Positions 21,839-35,400 of a DNA stretch of 64,000 nt are shown here, piece after piece; position 1 is the stretch's first letter; the number at the start of each line of letters is the position of its first letter. The notes beneath the pieces were generated by a model. That model saw nothing but the letters and a program-made list of their open reading frames with translations, did no database searches and was not told where the DNA came from. Source of the stretch: Echinarachnius parma (lineage: Eukaryota > Echinodermata > Echinoidea > Clypeasteroida > Echinarachniidae); assembly GCA_037951105.1 (NCBI GenBank), contig JBAMJV010000877.1:54998-118997 (forward strand), given 5' to 3'. Made by a program: the position numbers and the translations under genes.

Positions 21839-24800
21839 CAAAAAGTCTATATGTTATGTTATATGACTCTCTCTTTGGTTGCGCCTATCAATTCGTAACA
21901 TCGTGCACTTGTACGCGCAAACTAAAAAAAGGCTTCCAACATGAAACATAACACATGTAATCGATAGCATCGCTCTCACTTTTGTCATAGGTCTAAACGA
22001 AAATGATATTGTATCGATATATCGCGGTTCTGAGGGGTGTGACATGTAACTATTTCGTGTTAAATACAGCCTGTATTAAATTCAAATCACGTGCCTGTGT
22101 TTAGACATTCAGTGATTCGTATTTGACTAGGCCATATAACTTATACAGCATTGTAAAAAACATTGAACCATGCACTATTTACTATTGTTTTAGAACCGTT
22201 ATTCTATTCTGTCCATATTATAATACTTTATAGAAAAAATTGTTAATGAACTTTCAAAAGGGGTATATTCATTTTTATTTTGAATACCTACCACATATTT
22301 GTTGCCTTCAATTTGATTTTAAAAAATAAAGGTATGGGTTATGGGTGTGGGTTCTCCATTCTTTACATGAACATAAAAGCATAAGTTGTATACACATTTG
22401 CTAATAATGTGTTGATTATTATGCCTGTACGTTGTTATACATATATATATAGGTCTCTCCAGTTCTAAGTGTTAGTAACTTGTATTTGCACATTAATTAT
22501 TGATGAGAGTTGTCAATTGAAATTTAGCTTTGTTGGACTGGCAGTGCTTTAGCAGTATACCAGGATGTAGGCCGTCTGCACCCCGTCTTACCACTTCTTA
22601 CTTCTCTGATAATATAAGGGCAATTGACGGTCACTTGTCAACTCTTATTCAGATCTAATGTACTCATAAACAAGCCCCGCACAAAAACTGGAAAGCATTT
22701 TATATAATATGAGCACTACTAGCCTACAGAAAGAAAAAATCCACAAATGATCCACTATGCATTGGGAACGTGTGAATCAAACCCATACATTTTTATTGTC
22801 AAAATCCACGCAAATATTCATGAAATGAAAGACCGAAAATCTGTGGTAGAAATCCCTAACCTATTGACTTTAACTACCTTTGAAATGTTATGAACTCATG
22901 TTTCTTTGAAATATATGAAAAGTGACAAAATAGATGTGTTTGTTCCAATCATTTTTATCCCAAGGCTGTACGTATAAATGTGTGAATTTGTAACATCCTT
23001 TTAGCCTATATAGCCTACTAGAACCAGGAGGTCCCGGAGGGTATTTCACAAAGACATTTGTCATTATGACAAATTTGTCATGATGACAAATTTGTCTTAA
23101 TGACATATATTTCTTTGTGAAACACCCTCCTGGTGTGTGTTCTACGGGCATTGTTACATCTAGTAGGGCATACAGGTATGCGTATCAAGAAGACGTACAT
23201 GCATCTTTTAACAAGCCAGCTTATCAAATTTAATAGCACCAGGCTTCTGTTTTATCCAATCTATAATTAATCATTCGTTCGTAAACAACAAATTGAATAA
23301 TGTATTACGCTCCTCTTGGATCATTGTGACGTACAATGTTATTGATATACTATGCCAAAAGGGGTGTTTCACAAAGATTAAAAGTTGAACTTAACTCTTA
23401 GCTGGACCTAACTATTATGGAAATCCGTTGGTTTCTTTGTAAAATTGTTGGAACAGTCCTTTTAAAAGGCATACATTTCTAGTGAAATCAGTTATAGGAG
23501 CCACAAAGTTATTGATATGAAGTTCAAATAATTGTATTGTTTTGCTCTTGAATATATATCATTCCAACTTTCCAAGGCTACAAATGGCTTTCCATACATT
23601 AAGTTCAACTTAGAATCTGTTTGAAAGGCCCCTTGTATAGAACAAACACAGTGAGGCAGAATGAAATGAAATGAAATGAAATAAACGGCGGGGTTGACTT
23701 TAACCGATATATACTTTATATGACTACAATAAAAGTCCGCACCGTGGGAGTAATAATGAAACAATTGTTAGGGATATCCCCATTTCGTGTATAATAACGT
23801 GCGCAGGCTCAGGGGTTATTGTTTTGTTATAATCCAGAGAGTCATAAATAATTATTATTGTTGTCGAACCTAGTCTTTCATCAAGACTCTCGCGCTATAT
23901 GCACAATTACGTGAGCAGAGCGAGCACCGTGACCAAAGCGAACAGCCCGATCGAGCACTATTTTCAGTTAGTCCCGCTCGCTGACCCTGTGCCGTATATA
24001 GCTCTGTCACAGCTTGGTAGCTCGCGAAGAGAATCTCCAAGCCATAATAAGCCGTGACTAAAGGCTACGTCGAACTTGTCTTAACGCGTTATAGGAAAGA
24101 TCTGTCTATAGCAGACAGCCTGCCTTTACATAATGTTTATTAATGTATTTTCTCATTTTATCTGACCAGTGGATAATTTTGCGTGACTACCACTGGCAGG
24201 ATGGGTGGTGGTATGTGGTTTATATGTAAACGTTATGTTATATGTGTTTGCTCTGGTCAAATCATGATTTTAGAAAAACCATTCAATACAAATAAATAAT
24301 TTGAAACCTTTAACTTTTCCCATATTTGATTGCTCGGGAACGCGTTAAGATGACGCCCCGCCGCTGGATGACCTTTTTCTTTCGAGTCTTGCGCATCTTT
24401 TAATGTTTTTTTTTGTGGAAAATCGGACCTTCCATTACGTAGTCAGGTGACCATTTGTTTTTGCATGTTAGCCCGAAAATCGCTAATTTGTGTGATTTGT
24501 ACAAAACATATGGCACCATGTTTCATACAAAGAGATATATCTTTGGCTACTTGCTCTTGTTTACAGTTCAGGTAAATTTGTTAAAGGGGTCAAAATAGTT
24601 GAATTATACTTAGAAATAAAAAAAAAAACAATACAATTACAAAATTAAACAAAGAAATACAAATCCATTATCAAAACAATAGAAAACATAAGGAATATCC
24701 TGGCTATGCAAGTTTATTTTGTATTATTCATTCCAGATGGTCTAAAGGATTATGTAGTAAAAACCAATGTTTAATTAAAAAGAATATAATGATTTTAAAC

Positions 24801-24962
24801 ACTCCTAGTTAAGACGCGTCCAATTTTCGCAGCGATCGGCCTTTTCACGGCCGATATCTTAGCTAAAGAAATCTAGCCCGGCTTTCAGTACATCTAGCCT
24901 TGGCTGTAGAAAGACTAGCCCGGTTTTTCACGGTAAATGATTCTAAAGGAAGCCCTCTTCCT
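21839..24962. repeat. Non-coding repeat, copy 1 (direct copy at 39,120-42,364)
   Basis: About 3.1 kb collinear with 39,120-42,364, including 'tatcgatatatcgcggttc', an 'aatgaaatgaaatg' tract and the final 'taaaggaagccctctt'. No frame above 90 codons and no motif. Similarity ends abruptly at both copies' right edges. Confidence 0.75.
23036..23130. mobile_element. Tiny palindromic insertion (GGAGGGTATTTCACAAAG ends)
   Basis: 95-bp near-palindrome, ends GGAGGGTATTTCACAAAG / CTTTGTGAAACACCCTCC, with a 'tgacaaatttgtca' dyad series in the middle. The paralogue at 34,110-34,140 (aggaggtcccgctttgtg) lacks it. A second, diverged copy is at 40,137-40,250. Confidence 0.65.
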
Positions 24963-25033
24963 ATATATATGACTTTAACTTGACTTGGATTTTTTGAGGC
25001 ATCGCATTTCCGATGTGACAGTTAACAAAATGC

Positions 25034-25321
25034 TTGTGTTTCGGATGTGACACTCTTGTTAACAATTCTTCATATAAAGAGAAAAGAGGTATTCAAATAA
25101 ATGTTACTATTTTTATTTCAAACCATGACACAGGTAACAGCAACAATCCTGATGATGTACATGAGTTCTTTTTTAACAGCAAGCAAAGAAACTTTTACGT
25201 GAATGTTGATTCTGCATGTCTACTATATTTCCTTGGAAATTTTCACCTGCAAACAGACAAACTTAGAAACAAACTCCTTTTAATATTTGGTGTACATTTT
25301 GAGATAAAAAAGCAAAAATAA
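25034..25321 (+). other. Unassigned 95-codon open frame
   Basis: Open frame in a non-repeated patch between the copy-1 repeat and the Harbinger remnant. I recognise no domain. Composition is AT-rich and similar to its surroundings, and no splice or promoter context supports it. It is kept as a low-confidence candidate only because this patch is not obviously repeat. Confidence 0.12.
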
Positions 25322-25439
25322 GAAGGAATTTGATACTTCACTACCAGTTCCCTATTGTGTTTTCAATGGCTACGCGCGAAAACAACAAGAAGTTTACTTA
25401 CTCAACGCTAGGGGGCGCCCTTCCCCATGTACGAAATTC

Positions 25440-25880
25440 AGCGTTATGCGGCGTTCCCACTGTCGTGCGACCCGTTACGAACGCCACGATTGGCCATTTG
25501 TAGCTGATCGTGGAACTTCTCTGAAATTTCAGGTTTAGATACGAGGTGATGCGAGTCGATACGTTCTGGTGCGATCTGGTGCGCTTGGATGCGATATGGT
25601 CTCGATTGGTCAATTTCAGGTGCCACGATCTGGTCTCCCGTTCAGATACGATCATATACGTTCCGATAGGATTGTCCCGATTGAGTCCACGATTGGGTCT
25701 CGATGTGACACGATCATCACGATCGGGGTCCCCGATTTGGGACGATCGGGTACGTGCAGATACGTTCGGATACCTTCCGATACGTTCATCACGAAACGAT
25801 GCGCTCTGTTGCGATATGATACGATTGTGGTCGCGATGTCTTTCACGATGAGGATCGAGAGTGATTACGATTTGAGCTAC
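25440..25880. repeat. Degenerate cgatacg-word array
   Basis: Hundreds of bases dominated by 'gatacg', 'cgatc' and 'gatgcg' words without a fixed period, open in several frames on both strands (up to 206 codons on the minus strand). Its left boundary is next to 'gctagggggcgccc' at 25,405. It sits immediately upstream of the transposase remnant and may be its subterminal region. Confidence 0.5.
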
Positions 25881-25984
25881 GATTGGACTCCGACGGATAT
25901 ATATATACAGCCCGACTGACCATGGACTTAATTGTTTCTTGAACAATTCTACAGAGTGAATACTATAACCCACAGTTATTGATG

Positions 25985-26074
25985 ATGGCAGAAGTTGAGG
26001 ATGATGACAACGTGACATTTGCAGTATAGTAATACTGCAAATGTCACGTTGTCATCATCCTCAACTTCTGCCAT
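25985..26074. repeat. Perfect 43-bp inverted repeat, 4-nt loop
   Basis: Arms 25,985-26,027 and 26,032-26,074 are exact reverse complements around AGTA. The right arm runs into the transposase-like frame; the left arm is its mirror image. Confidence 0.9.
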
Positions 26075-26640
26075 GCTTACATTATCACCAGAGAGGAAGA
26101 AGACGAGCATCAGCCAGACCCGCCACAACCCAACCACAAAGGGCCAAGAGAGCTGCAGTCAGGCAGTGCTGATTGCGACCATGGCTGTTAGAGGAGAGGA
26201 GAGGAGACAACAGCTTGGCCAGTTGTCCAGCCTCATAGACACCCAATTGTGGCTGGAAGATCCAGTAGCGTTCCAAAAATACACCAGGTTAACACCACAG
26301 CTCTTCGGTGAAGTCTCGGTGAAGTTCCAGGAAACCCCTCTCACCTGGACTGACTGGCAGTGACATTGAGTCACCTTGTCACTGGAAACAACTATCGGTC
26401 CCTTGCGTATGCCCTCAGGTGTGAAGTGTCCAGTATCTCAGAGATAGTTCCAGAAGTGTGCCAGACAATTGTGCAAGCGTACAAAGATGATGTGTTTAGC
26501 CTACCTGTGGCCCCCGAAGCCTGGACAGCCGTAGCTAAGAGCAGACATGGAATATCCCCCACGCCATTGGAGCCCTGGATGGCAAACACATTGCTATCAA
26601 GAAGCCACACCATTAACTTATTAAGATTCATAGGGGGTTT
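26075..26640 (+). pseudogene. Broken PIF/Harbinger (HARBI1-like) transposase fragment
   Basis: Three successive frames resemble one Harbinger DDE nuclease. The first has EDPVAFQKYTRLTPQLFGEV (to ~26,340). The second has [20 protein letters not shown], then [21 protein letters not shown] and W..VAKS (26,360-26,545). The third, one frame over, has [20 protein letters not shown] (from ~26,547), which contains the GALDGKH catalytic-Asp block. At least two frameshifts separate these and the rest of the catalytic domain is missing, so it is inactive. Similarity is by recognised family blocks. Confidence 0.8.
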
Positions 26641-26659
26641 TACATTTTCAATTTCAATT

Positions 26660-28379
26660 TGTTAGACGCGCTATTTCTGATAATGTTCACGGAGTAATAA
26701 CCGAACATTTCACGGAAAATGGATATTATATGGCCCATGAATGAGCAAAAATGAAATATGATATTCACTTACTCATTGTACTGATTTTGTACATCATAGT
26801 TATAACTTTTCAATGAATATTTAAAAATCAGAACACTTTAGTCGTTAATATCTTTTTAATCACAAATTTCCACATTCCAACTGACTATTAAAGGGGAATT
26901 TTCCCTACCATCTATTTATTTTTGATTAAGTTCTCTACACATTAAAACAGAATATCATGCAAATACGTCCATCATTGGGCCTCTGGGTAAGGGAGAAGCA
27001 TCATTCAAAGTCGTTCGCCGTATGGGCTAATCACATTCATCACAAATCGAGCGCTGCGGCTATTGAATATGTTTGTGAAATTTGACGTCACCCGAACAAC
27101 TCTTTTGTCCGCTCACGTTTACCTGTGCTTAGAGACTTAAATTTATTTGTTGTGATTATGCACTATATAAAAACGGTTTATTATTATTCCCTATTGTTAG
27201 GTTGACCAATCAAAGGCTTCTCCCCAACAAATAAAGTAATTATAATAAGTGTTCATAATATATATGAGTTAACAATAATGATCATCCCAAAAAACAAACA
27301 AACTCCCCCGAGATGTTAGGCCTAGCTACTCCTTGATGTTGGCGCGCAGCCGCAGCATTCGTGCTGAAATGCTTTCAGTGTTTTCGATGCACCCTTACTG
27401 AGGATATTCATCATGGTCCTATTGTTCATATTGGTATTACAATAATTAGTGATGTCATTAAATTATTTTTGATTTATAGGATTTTTTATATTTTCATAAG
27501 TTAAACATTTCAATTTGTTAGACGCGTTATTTTTCCAAACTTTAAATGATTGTTGCAATATGCACGAATGATTTACTTTGGGCCTTTGTATTGTTAGAAG
27601 GAGAATTCGGAAGGTATGTATAAACAGTCTCTAATCCCTTCGTTTCTGTTGTTCGTGTCATATGATCTTTCTAAACCTTAATTAATTCTATAAATCCCGT
27701 CGGAAAAAAATTATAGGACTACATGTTCTTTAGTGTTTCAGTCTAGTTGGTTTGCCTCTCTCTCTCCCTGTTTTTTGTCTTGTTGCTCGTAGTATTTTCC
27801 TGCTTCTCTTTGTAATAGCCTATATTTAGTAGTCAATCGATTTTATTACACTTATTTATGTTTATATTATTCTCAGTTCATTAGTTAGTTTAGTTTGTAA
27901 GCATTTTAATGCATTCAGTATTCTTATTTGACGATTTTGTTCATTCAGGACATACTCATAACACATGAGGGACCTTAATTCCACAAGCTTTGCTTTCAAC
28001 CAAGGTCACCTCATATTTCTATTGTAATGCCATATTTTTTCAATTTGTTATATTCATGTCATATTTGTAATGTGTGCTATGAAAGAAAGATAAAAAACTT
28101 CAACATGTAACTTGAAGTGAATGGGAACTCCAAATTCAAGCGGCATACCTGATGATATGAAGTTCACATAAAAAAAACCTAGTAACTTTGTTAATATGTT
28201 CACAAAGTGATAAATGGTTAATGAAATGTGTATTTTCCTGATCTGATAATGTTCACGTTAAATGGATATTAGGTGGCCCAGAAAATGAGCGGAAAAGGGT
28301 GATATTCGCTTAAATACTCATTGCACGGACTTTGTACATAGTCAAAACTTTCTAGTGAATAATTAAGAATCAGAACGCT
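26660..28379. other. No gene; diverged repeat DNA
   Basis: Includes a diverged MITE-like stretch (26,660-26,900) paralogous to 28,230-28,390, and a diverged copy of the 38.46-38.6 kb border (26,890-27,130). The phrase 'caatttgttagacgcg' occurs at 26,655 and 27,510. No coding signal seen. Confidence 0.5.
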
Positions 28380-29112
28380 TTAAAGGTATGGTGACAAGAA
28401 AACTGCCTCAAAATTGGGTTTTACTGTATCTAAGGTAGATTTTCATGAAGATTACTAATACAAACATATTTTCCTCGTGGGAAAACCCGGTAAAATAAAA
28501 AAATCAACTTGTAAATTCACTTTCGGAACCCCCGTAAAAAAACTGAGTCCCGGGCGAACAAAAAATGACGTCATCTTTGTGACGTCACCTGCAGGCAATC
28601 GCAGTTTAGCTCGGTCATAGACGTACATGCTGAGTGCAATACTCACGTTGACACAGAGATATTATTTCCATTTGTTTCAATATTTGCAAACATTTGTTCA
28701 GGTTTATATCATGGACGATATACACTCAGATGTGTAGCTGCATCCTGCTACAATTCATTTCTTAGCAATTCTTTAGCATTTTCAGTAAAACCTCAATTTA
28801 CAAGCAAAAACGAGTTTGTTTTACAAGCAAGTCATAGGCTCTGCATATAAACAATGCACATTCCTCCGCGTTGCGGTCTGCATGTGATGTCATGAATCGG
28901 TTGACACGTGCGCACATTCCCGCTCTGCCATAAATGACTTTTTTTTAGGAGCATGGAACGCCAATGCGTAATAAAGCAAAAAAGTTGCATGAAATTTACC
29001 TTTTTTTCCCAACTTAAGGATTTCTTTGAAAAAAATAGTGTGGTATATCAATAAAGGCACATATTTAAAGCTATAAACCTGAATCAAAGCCGGGATTACC
29101 CCCCTCCTTTAA
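28380..29112. mobile_element. TTAA-flanked insertion with an internal empty site
   Basis: 733-bp segment between two TTAA copies: cagaacgcTTTAA...CCTTTAA-tcgttaatat. The paralogue at 26,831-26,850 (cagaacactttagtcgttaatat) is uninterrupted. Termini are only AAAGG/CCTTT. Short minus-strand frames inside (63-65 codons) show no motif. Confidence 0.6.
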
Positions 29113-29429
29113 TCGTTAATATAATTTTAACGAATGGGAAATTCATGAGAGAATCAATTGAGTTCTAAATAAGATTTTTGGATTCGGACAATGCTTCTAG
29201 ATCACTATAATGTGAGATAAAATATAGCGTTAATTGATGTAAGAATAACAATTATTTGATGCAAGGTGAGTCTAGAACATAGTGCACATGTTGTCATTCA
29301 CCACTTAGCATTAAGAGTCACCGTCTTATGAAAAAATAGCAAACTGACAGTCAGGTATAAAATAATTTTGTCTATAACGCCATTATCATTTATGATAATA
29401 GCTTGACTTCGATTTGTAAAGCGCCTTAT

Positions 29430-31975
29430 ATCATACAATAGTCATCTGTATGTGATTTACACTATTATTACCCCGGTCAATGTAATTCATGACACATCGT
29501 CTGCACCATCTCCAATCCTTGGGGAGCATTCATTCCAAGTGGCTCATGGGCATTGAGAAGATCATGAAGGCTTTCACCTGATGTCATGCTAATCATGAAA
29601 GGGGGAAATTAATTGAAAAATTAAGTATTCCCACCATCAATATCTTTTTTTGGGGAAACAAGTCCTTGACTATTGCAACATCAATTGTTGTTGCTGAAAT
29701 CACGAGATCAAAAGATTTGTCTGTTCATTAAGTGTGTGTTCACTAGACTAAAAACATTCCAAAGATGGAATTTGAGACAAATGGAGCATAATAATGCTTA
29801 AGTAAACATGCTTCTAATTGCAATATAGGTAAACAAGTGTAATGCCAAACGGGGAAACAACCGTGAAGTCATAACATGAATATAGATATAATCGGGCACT
29901 ACTTGTTTGTTTGGTTAATTAGTTTAGTAATAAGTTAAAGGACAATACTTTGATAATGTATATATGTTATAACTATCTAGTCCTCTTAAAGGGACTTGGT
30001 AACATTGTCCAAATCCTCAAAACTTACCTGGAACGCTAGTGGTTCTCTCATACCTTGTCATATTAATAATAACAATAAAAGTTCAGGACAGGTTTCGGTT
30101 TTTCAACTTTCCATTTCATTCAAAAGATATTGACGATTGACGATTGATATTTCAAGCTGTGTACAAAGTAAGTGCAATTAGTTAGTGATTATCGTTTTGC
30201 TTTTCGGTCATTTCTCGGCCCCAAAACATCAAGTTAACATAAAATTTGCACACATTACTTTGTGGACATATAAATTATACGTGAATTTGTAACCTCACCT
30301 TTAGCTCTATATAGCCTACTAGAACCAGGAGGTCCGCTTTGTGTGCTACGGCATTGTTAATCTTACGATAGCGGATACAGGTAACGCTATCAAGAAGACG
30401 TACATCAATTGTTGTCTACGAGCCAGCTTATAAATAGCCCCAGGCTTCTGATTTTAAGTAATCTATACAATCAAATTGAATAATGTATTACGTTCCCTTG
30501 GATCATTGTGACGTCAGATGTTCAGATTTTGTATAGAGGGCACTTCAACAACATATTTTTGTGAGATAATGGACAATAGTCATCTGTCACTGTGATTTTA
30601 CACTATTATTACCCCGGACAGAGATACAATGTATTCATGGACACATCGTCTGCACATCTCCATCCCTGGGGAGCATTCATTCCAGTGGCTCATGGGCATT
30701 GAGATATAATTACATAAAGGCTATCACTTGATGTCATGCTAATCAGGAAATGTGGTAATTTAATTGAAAAATTAAGTATTCCACCAACAATATCTGTTGG
30801 GGGAATATAGTCTTGACTATTGCAACATCAATTGTGTTGCTGAAATCACGAGATCTAAAGATTCGTTTGTTCGTTAGTTGTGTTAACTAGACTAAAACAT
30901 TCCAAAGAGGGAATTTGAGACAAATGGAGCATAATAATGCTAAAGTAACATGCTTCTAATTGCACTAGGTAAACAAGGGCAATCCAAACGGGGAACAACC
31001 GTAAGTCTCTATCATGAATAAAGATATAATCGGGCATACTTGATTGTTTGGTTAATTTGTTTAGTATTAATTAAAGGACAATACTATAGGTAATGTACGT
31101 TATAAATATCTAGTCTCTTAAAGGGACTTTGGTAACATTGTCAAATCCTCAAAACTTACCTGGAACATCTTATGGTTCTCTCTACTTGTCCTTTTTCGAT
31201 TACAATATAAAGTTCAGGAGAGGTTTCGGTTTCTCAAATTTCCATTTCATTCAAAGATATTGACGCATGGACGATTGATATTTAAAAGCTGTGTAACAAA
31301 GTAAGTGCAATAAGTTAGTGATTAGCATTTTGGCTTTTTCGCTCATTTCTAGGCCCCGAAACATCAAGTTAACATACATTTTCACACATTACTTGTGGAC
31401 ATATCAGATCACACCAATACACATTTATCAATCACTCTATCACTTATTGCATTTGTCAACAAGTTACTAGGTAGATCCTTTTATTTGGAAAGAAAAGGAA
31501 CAATAAACAGAATGCATCGTGAGCACGACGAGCTTAAAATTATACCGCCTTGCAATAACAGATGAAAATGATTTAATGCTTTTAATTAAATTTGTTAATT
31601 TTTTTTATTATACAAAGTATTTAATTATTTCATATTTTTTATAAAATTTGTATTTAATGTTGTGTTTATATATTATTTTGTGTGTGGGGGGGGGGGGATT
31701 CCGTACATTGTTTTTCTTGAGTAGGCATTTTTATCCAGAAAAGCAGTGTTTTAATTCAAATGAAACTTTGACACATCATTTGGACATGATCTTACAATGT
31801 ATTTTGGTACAGGATTGAAGTCTCAATGTCATTTTTTGGCAATATCTGACACTTTACCGGTTGCAACCTTTAGAGGACAATAAAAACCAGACAAATTGTT
31901 GTATGCACTAAACGACACAAATTAGGATGCTACTACTTTTTACTCTACTACTACTATACTACTACTACTACTACT

Positions 31976-32008
<33 letters not shown>

Positions 32009-35000
32009 ACTACTACTACTACTAATACCATTACTACTACTATACTACTATACTACTATTACTACTACTACTACTACTACTACTACTATATACTACTACT
32101 ACTTCTACTATACTACTACTACTATACTACTTACTACTACTACTACTTACTACTACTACTACTACTACACTACTACTACTACTACTACTATTACTACTAC
32201 TACTTCTACTGCTACTACTACTACTACGTAAAGCATTTCCAATCTCATTAAAATTATGAACCCTAACACTATAACTTTGTTTTTCTTGAGTGGGCTATTT
32301 TTATCCAGAAAAAGCAGTGTTCTTTTTCAATGGAACTTTCACACATCATTCTCAAATGTCATTTTTGGCAATATCTGACACTTTACAGGTGCACCTTTAA
32401 AGGACAATAAAAACCAGACAAATTGACGTATGCACTATACGACACAAATTAGGATGCTACTATCTTTACTATACTACTACTACTACTACTACTACTGCTT
32501 CTACTACTACTACTAAAGCTTTCGAATCTCATAAAGTTATGAACCCTTGTACGCCATAACACTGAATTGCCTATTGACTAACAAATCATTCTCAGCAAAT
32601 ACTTAACATATTACATTTATTTTCGGTATTTGGACATTATTTTTTGATGATCTTTCGGAAAATGAAGTTCAAAAGTCGAAAATCCAGAAATAGATTTGTA
32701 TGACGTAATAGCTTCTGTACTCTAATTATTCATGAAGTATGTATTCTCCAACTTCAAGACATATTATCTGTGGTAGGAATTCCTCACATATTGACTGTAA
32801 CCCCTTTTGATATTTTATTAACTCTTGAAAAAGTGACACAATAGTGTAATCAATCTCCAAATTTAGCAAAAGATTTTGTCCAGTGATTTTTTCCCATATC
32901 AATATGTGAATGTGTAACTCACCTTTAGCCTATATAGCCTACTAGAAGCAGGAGTCCCGCTTTGTGTTCTACGGCATTGTTCATCTAGTAGGGCATACAG
33001 GTAACGCTTATCAAGAAGACGTACATCAATTGTTGTCTACGAGCCAGCTTATAAATAGCCCCAGGCTTCTGATTTATGTAATCTATAATTAATCTCGTCG
33101 TATAGGTAAACAACAAATTGAATAATGTATTACGTTCCTCTTGGATCATTGTGACGTACAATGTCAGATTTTGTATAGAGGGCACTTCACAAATATTTTT
33201 GTGAGATAATGACAATAGTCATCTGTATGTGATTTACACTATTATTACCCCGGTCATGAGATACAATGTAATTCATGACACATCGTCTGCACCATCTCCA
33301 ATCCCTGGGGAGCATTCATTCCAAGTGGATCATGGGCATTGAGAAGATCATTTACATAAAGGCTATCACCTGATGTCATGCTAATTAAGAAAGGGGAAAT
33401 TAATTGAAAAATTAGGTATTCCCACCAACAATATCTTTTTGGGGGAAACAAGTCCTTGACTATTGCAACATCAATTGTTGTTTGCTGAAATCACGAGATC
33501 AAAAGATTTGTCTGTTCATTAAGTGTGTGTTCACTAGACTAAAAACATTCCAAAGATGGAATTTGAGACAAATGGAGCATAATAATGCTTAAGTAAACTA
33601 TGCTTCTAATTGCAATATAGGTAAACAAGTGTAATGCCAAACGGAGGAAACAACCGTGAAGTCATAACATGAATATAGATATAATCGGGGCACTACTTGG
33701 TTGTTTGGTTAATTAGTTTAGTAATAAGTTAAAGGACAATACTTTGATAATGTATATATGTTATAACTATCTAGTCCTCTTAAAGGGACTTGGTAACATT
33801 GTCCAAATCCTCAAAACTTACCTGGAACGCTAGTGGTTCTCTCATACCTTGTCATATTAATAATAACAATAAAAGTTCAGGACAGGTTTCGGTTTTTCAA
33901 CTTTCCATTTCATTCAAAAGATATTGACGATTGACGATTGATATTTCAAGCTGTGTACAAAGTAAGTGCAATTAGTTAGTGATTATCGTTTTGCTTTTCG
34001 GTCATTTCTCGGCCCCAAAACATCAAGTTAACATAAAATTTGCACACATTACTTTGTGGACATATAAATATGTGAATTTGTAACTCACCTTTAGCCTATA
34101 TAGCCTACTAGAACCAGGAGGTCCCGCTTTGTGTGCTACGGGCATTGTTACATCTAGTAGGGCATACAGGTAACGCCTATCAAGAAGACGTACATCAATT
34201 GTTGTCTACGAGCCAGCTTATAAATAGCCCCAGGCTTCTGATTTATGTAATCTATACAACAAATTGAATAATGTATTACGTTCCCCTTGGATCATTGTGA
34301 CGTACAATGTTCAGATTTTGTATAGAGGGCACTTCAACAAATATTTTTGTGAGATAATGACAATAGTCATCTGTATGTGATTTACACTATTATTACCCCG
34401 GTCATGAGATACAATGTAATTCATGACACATCGTCTGCACCATCTCCAATCCCTGGGGAGCATTCATTCCAAGTGGATCATGGGCATTGAGAAGATCATT
34501 TACATAAAGGCTATCACCTGATGTCATGCTAATTAAGAAAGGGGAAATTAATTGAAAAATTAGGTATTCCCACCAACAATATCTTTTTGGGGGAAATATG
34601 GTCCTTGTTTCTGCTGAAATCACAAGTTCAAAAGATTTTTTTGTTCGTTAAATGTGTGTTTAACAGACTAAAAACATTCCAAAGATGGAATTTGAGGCAA
34701 ATGGAGCATAATAATGCTAAAGTAAACATGCTTCTAATTGCACTATAGGTAAACAAGTGCAATGCCAATCGGGGAAACAACCGTGACGTCATAACATGAA
34801 TAAAGATATATAGGAAACTACTTGATTGTTTGGTTAATTTGTTTAGTAATAAATTAAAGGACAATACTTTGGTAATGTACGTTTTAACTATCTAGTCCTC
34901 TTAAAGGGACTTGGTAACATTGTCCAAATCCTCAAAACTTACCTGGAACTTTAATGGTTTTCTCATACCTTGTCATTTTCATATTTAACAATAAAAGTTC

Positions 35001-35400
35001 AGGAGAGGTTTCGGTTTTTCAAATTTCCATTTCGTTCGAAAGATATTGACGATTGACGATTGATAATTCAAGCTGTGTACAAAGTAAGTGCAATGGGTTA
35101 GTGATTATCATTTTGCTTTTTCGCTCATTTTTCGGCCCCGAAATATCAAGTTAACAAGAAATGTTCACACATTACTTTTTGGACATATCAGATCACACTA
35201 ATACACATTTATTAATCACTCATCACTTTAGCATTTGTCAACAAAGCTACTAGGTAGATCCTTTTATTTGGAAATAAAATAAAATAAAACAGAATGCATC
35301 GTAAGCACGACGAGCTTAAAATTATATCGCCTTGCAATAACAGATGAAAACTATTTAATGCTATTTTTTGTATACATGTATTTTATTATTATTATTATTG
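29430..35400. repeat. ~1.15-kb tandem repeat array
   Basis: The landmark 'catcgtctgcaccatctcca' or its variant recurs at about 29,480, 30,635, 33,280 and 34,430, and 'gggacttggtaacattgtcc' at 29,990, 31,125, 33,787 and 34,907. Spacing is ~1.15 kb, except for a 2.65-kb gap filled by the TAC microsatellite and other debris. All units are non-coding; the repeated 65-73-codon minus-strand frames are identical because the units are. Confidence 0.8.
31929..32228. repeat. (TAC)n microsatellite with irregular indels
   Basis: About 300 bp of TAC/CTA repeats broken by frequent single-base losses and gains. A shorter tract lies at 32,465-32,514. Confidence 0.95.

Noticed and set aside
25398-26018. 206-codon minus-strand frame
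   Set aside because: It lies in the gatacg-word field, has overlapping open frames on both strands and no protein motif.
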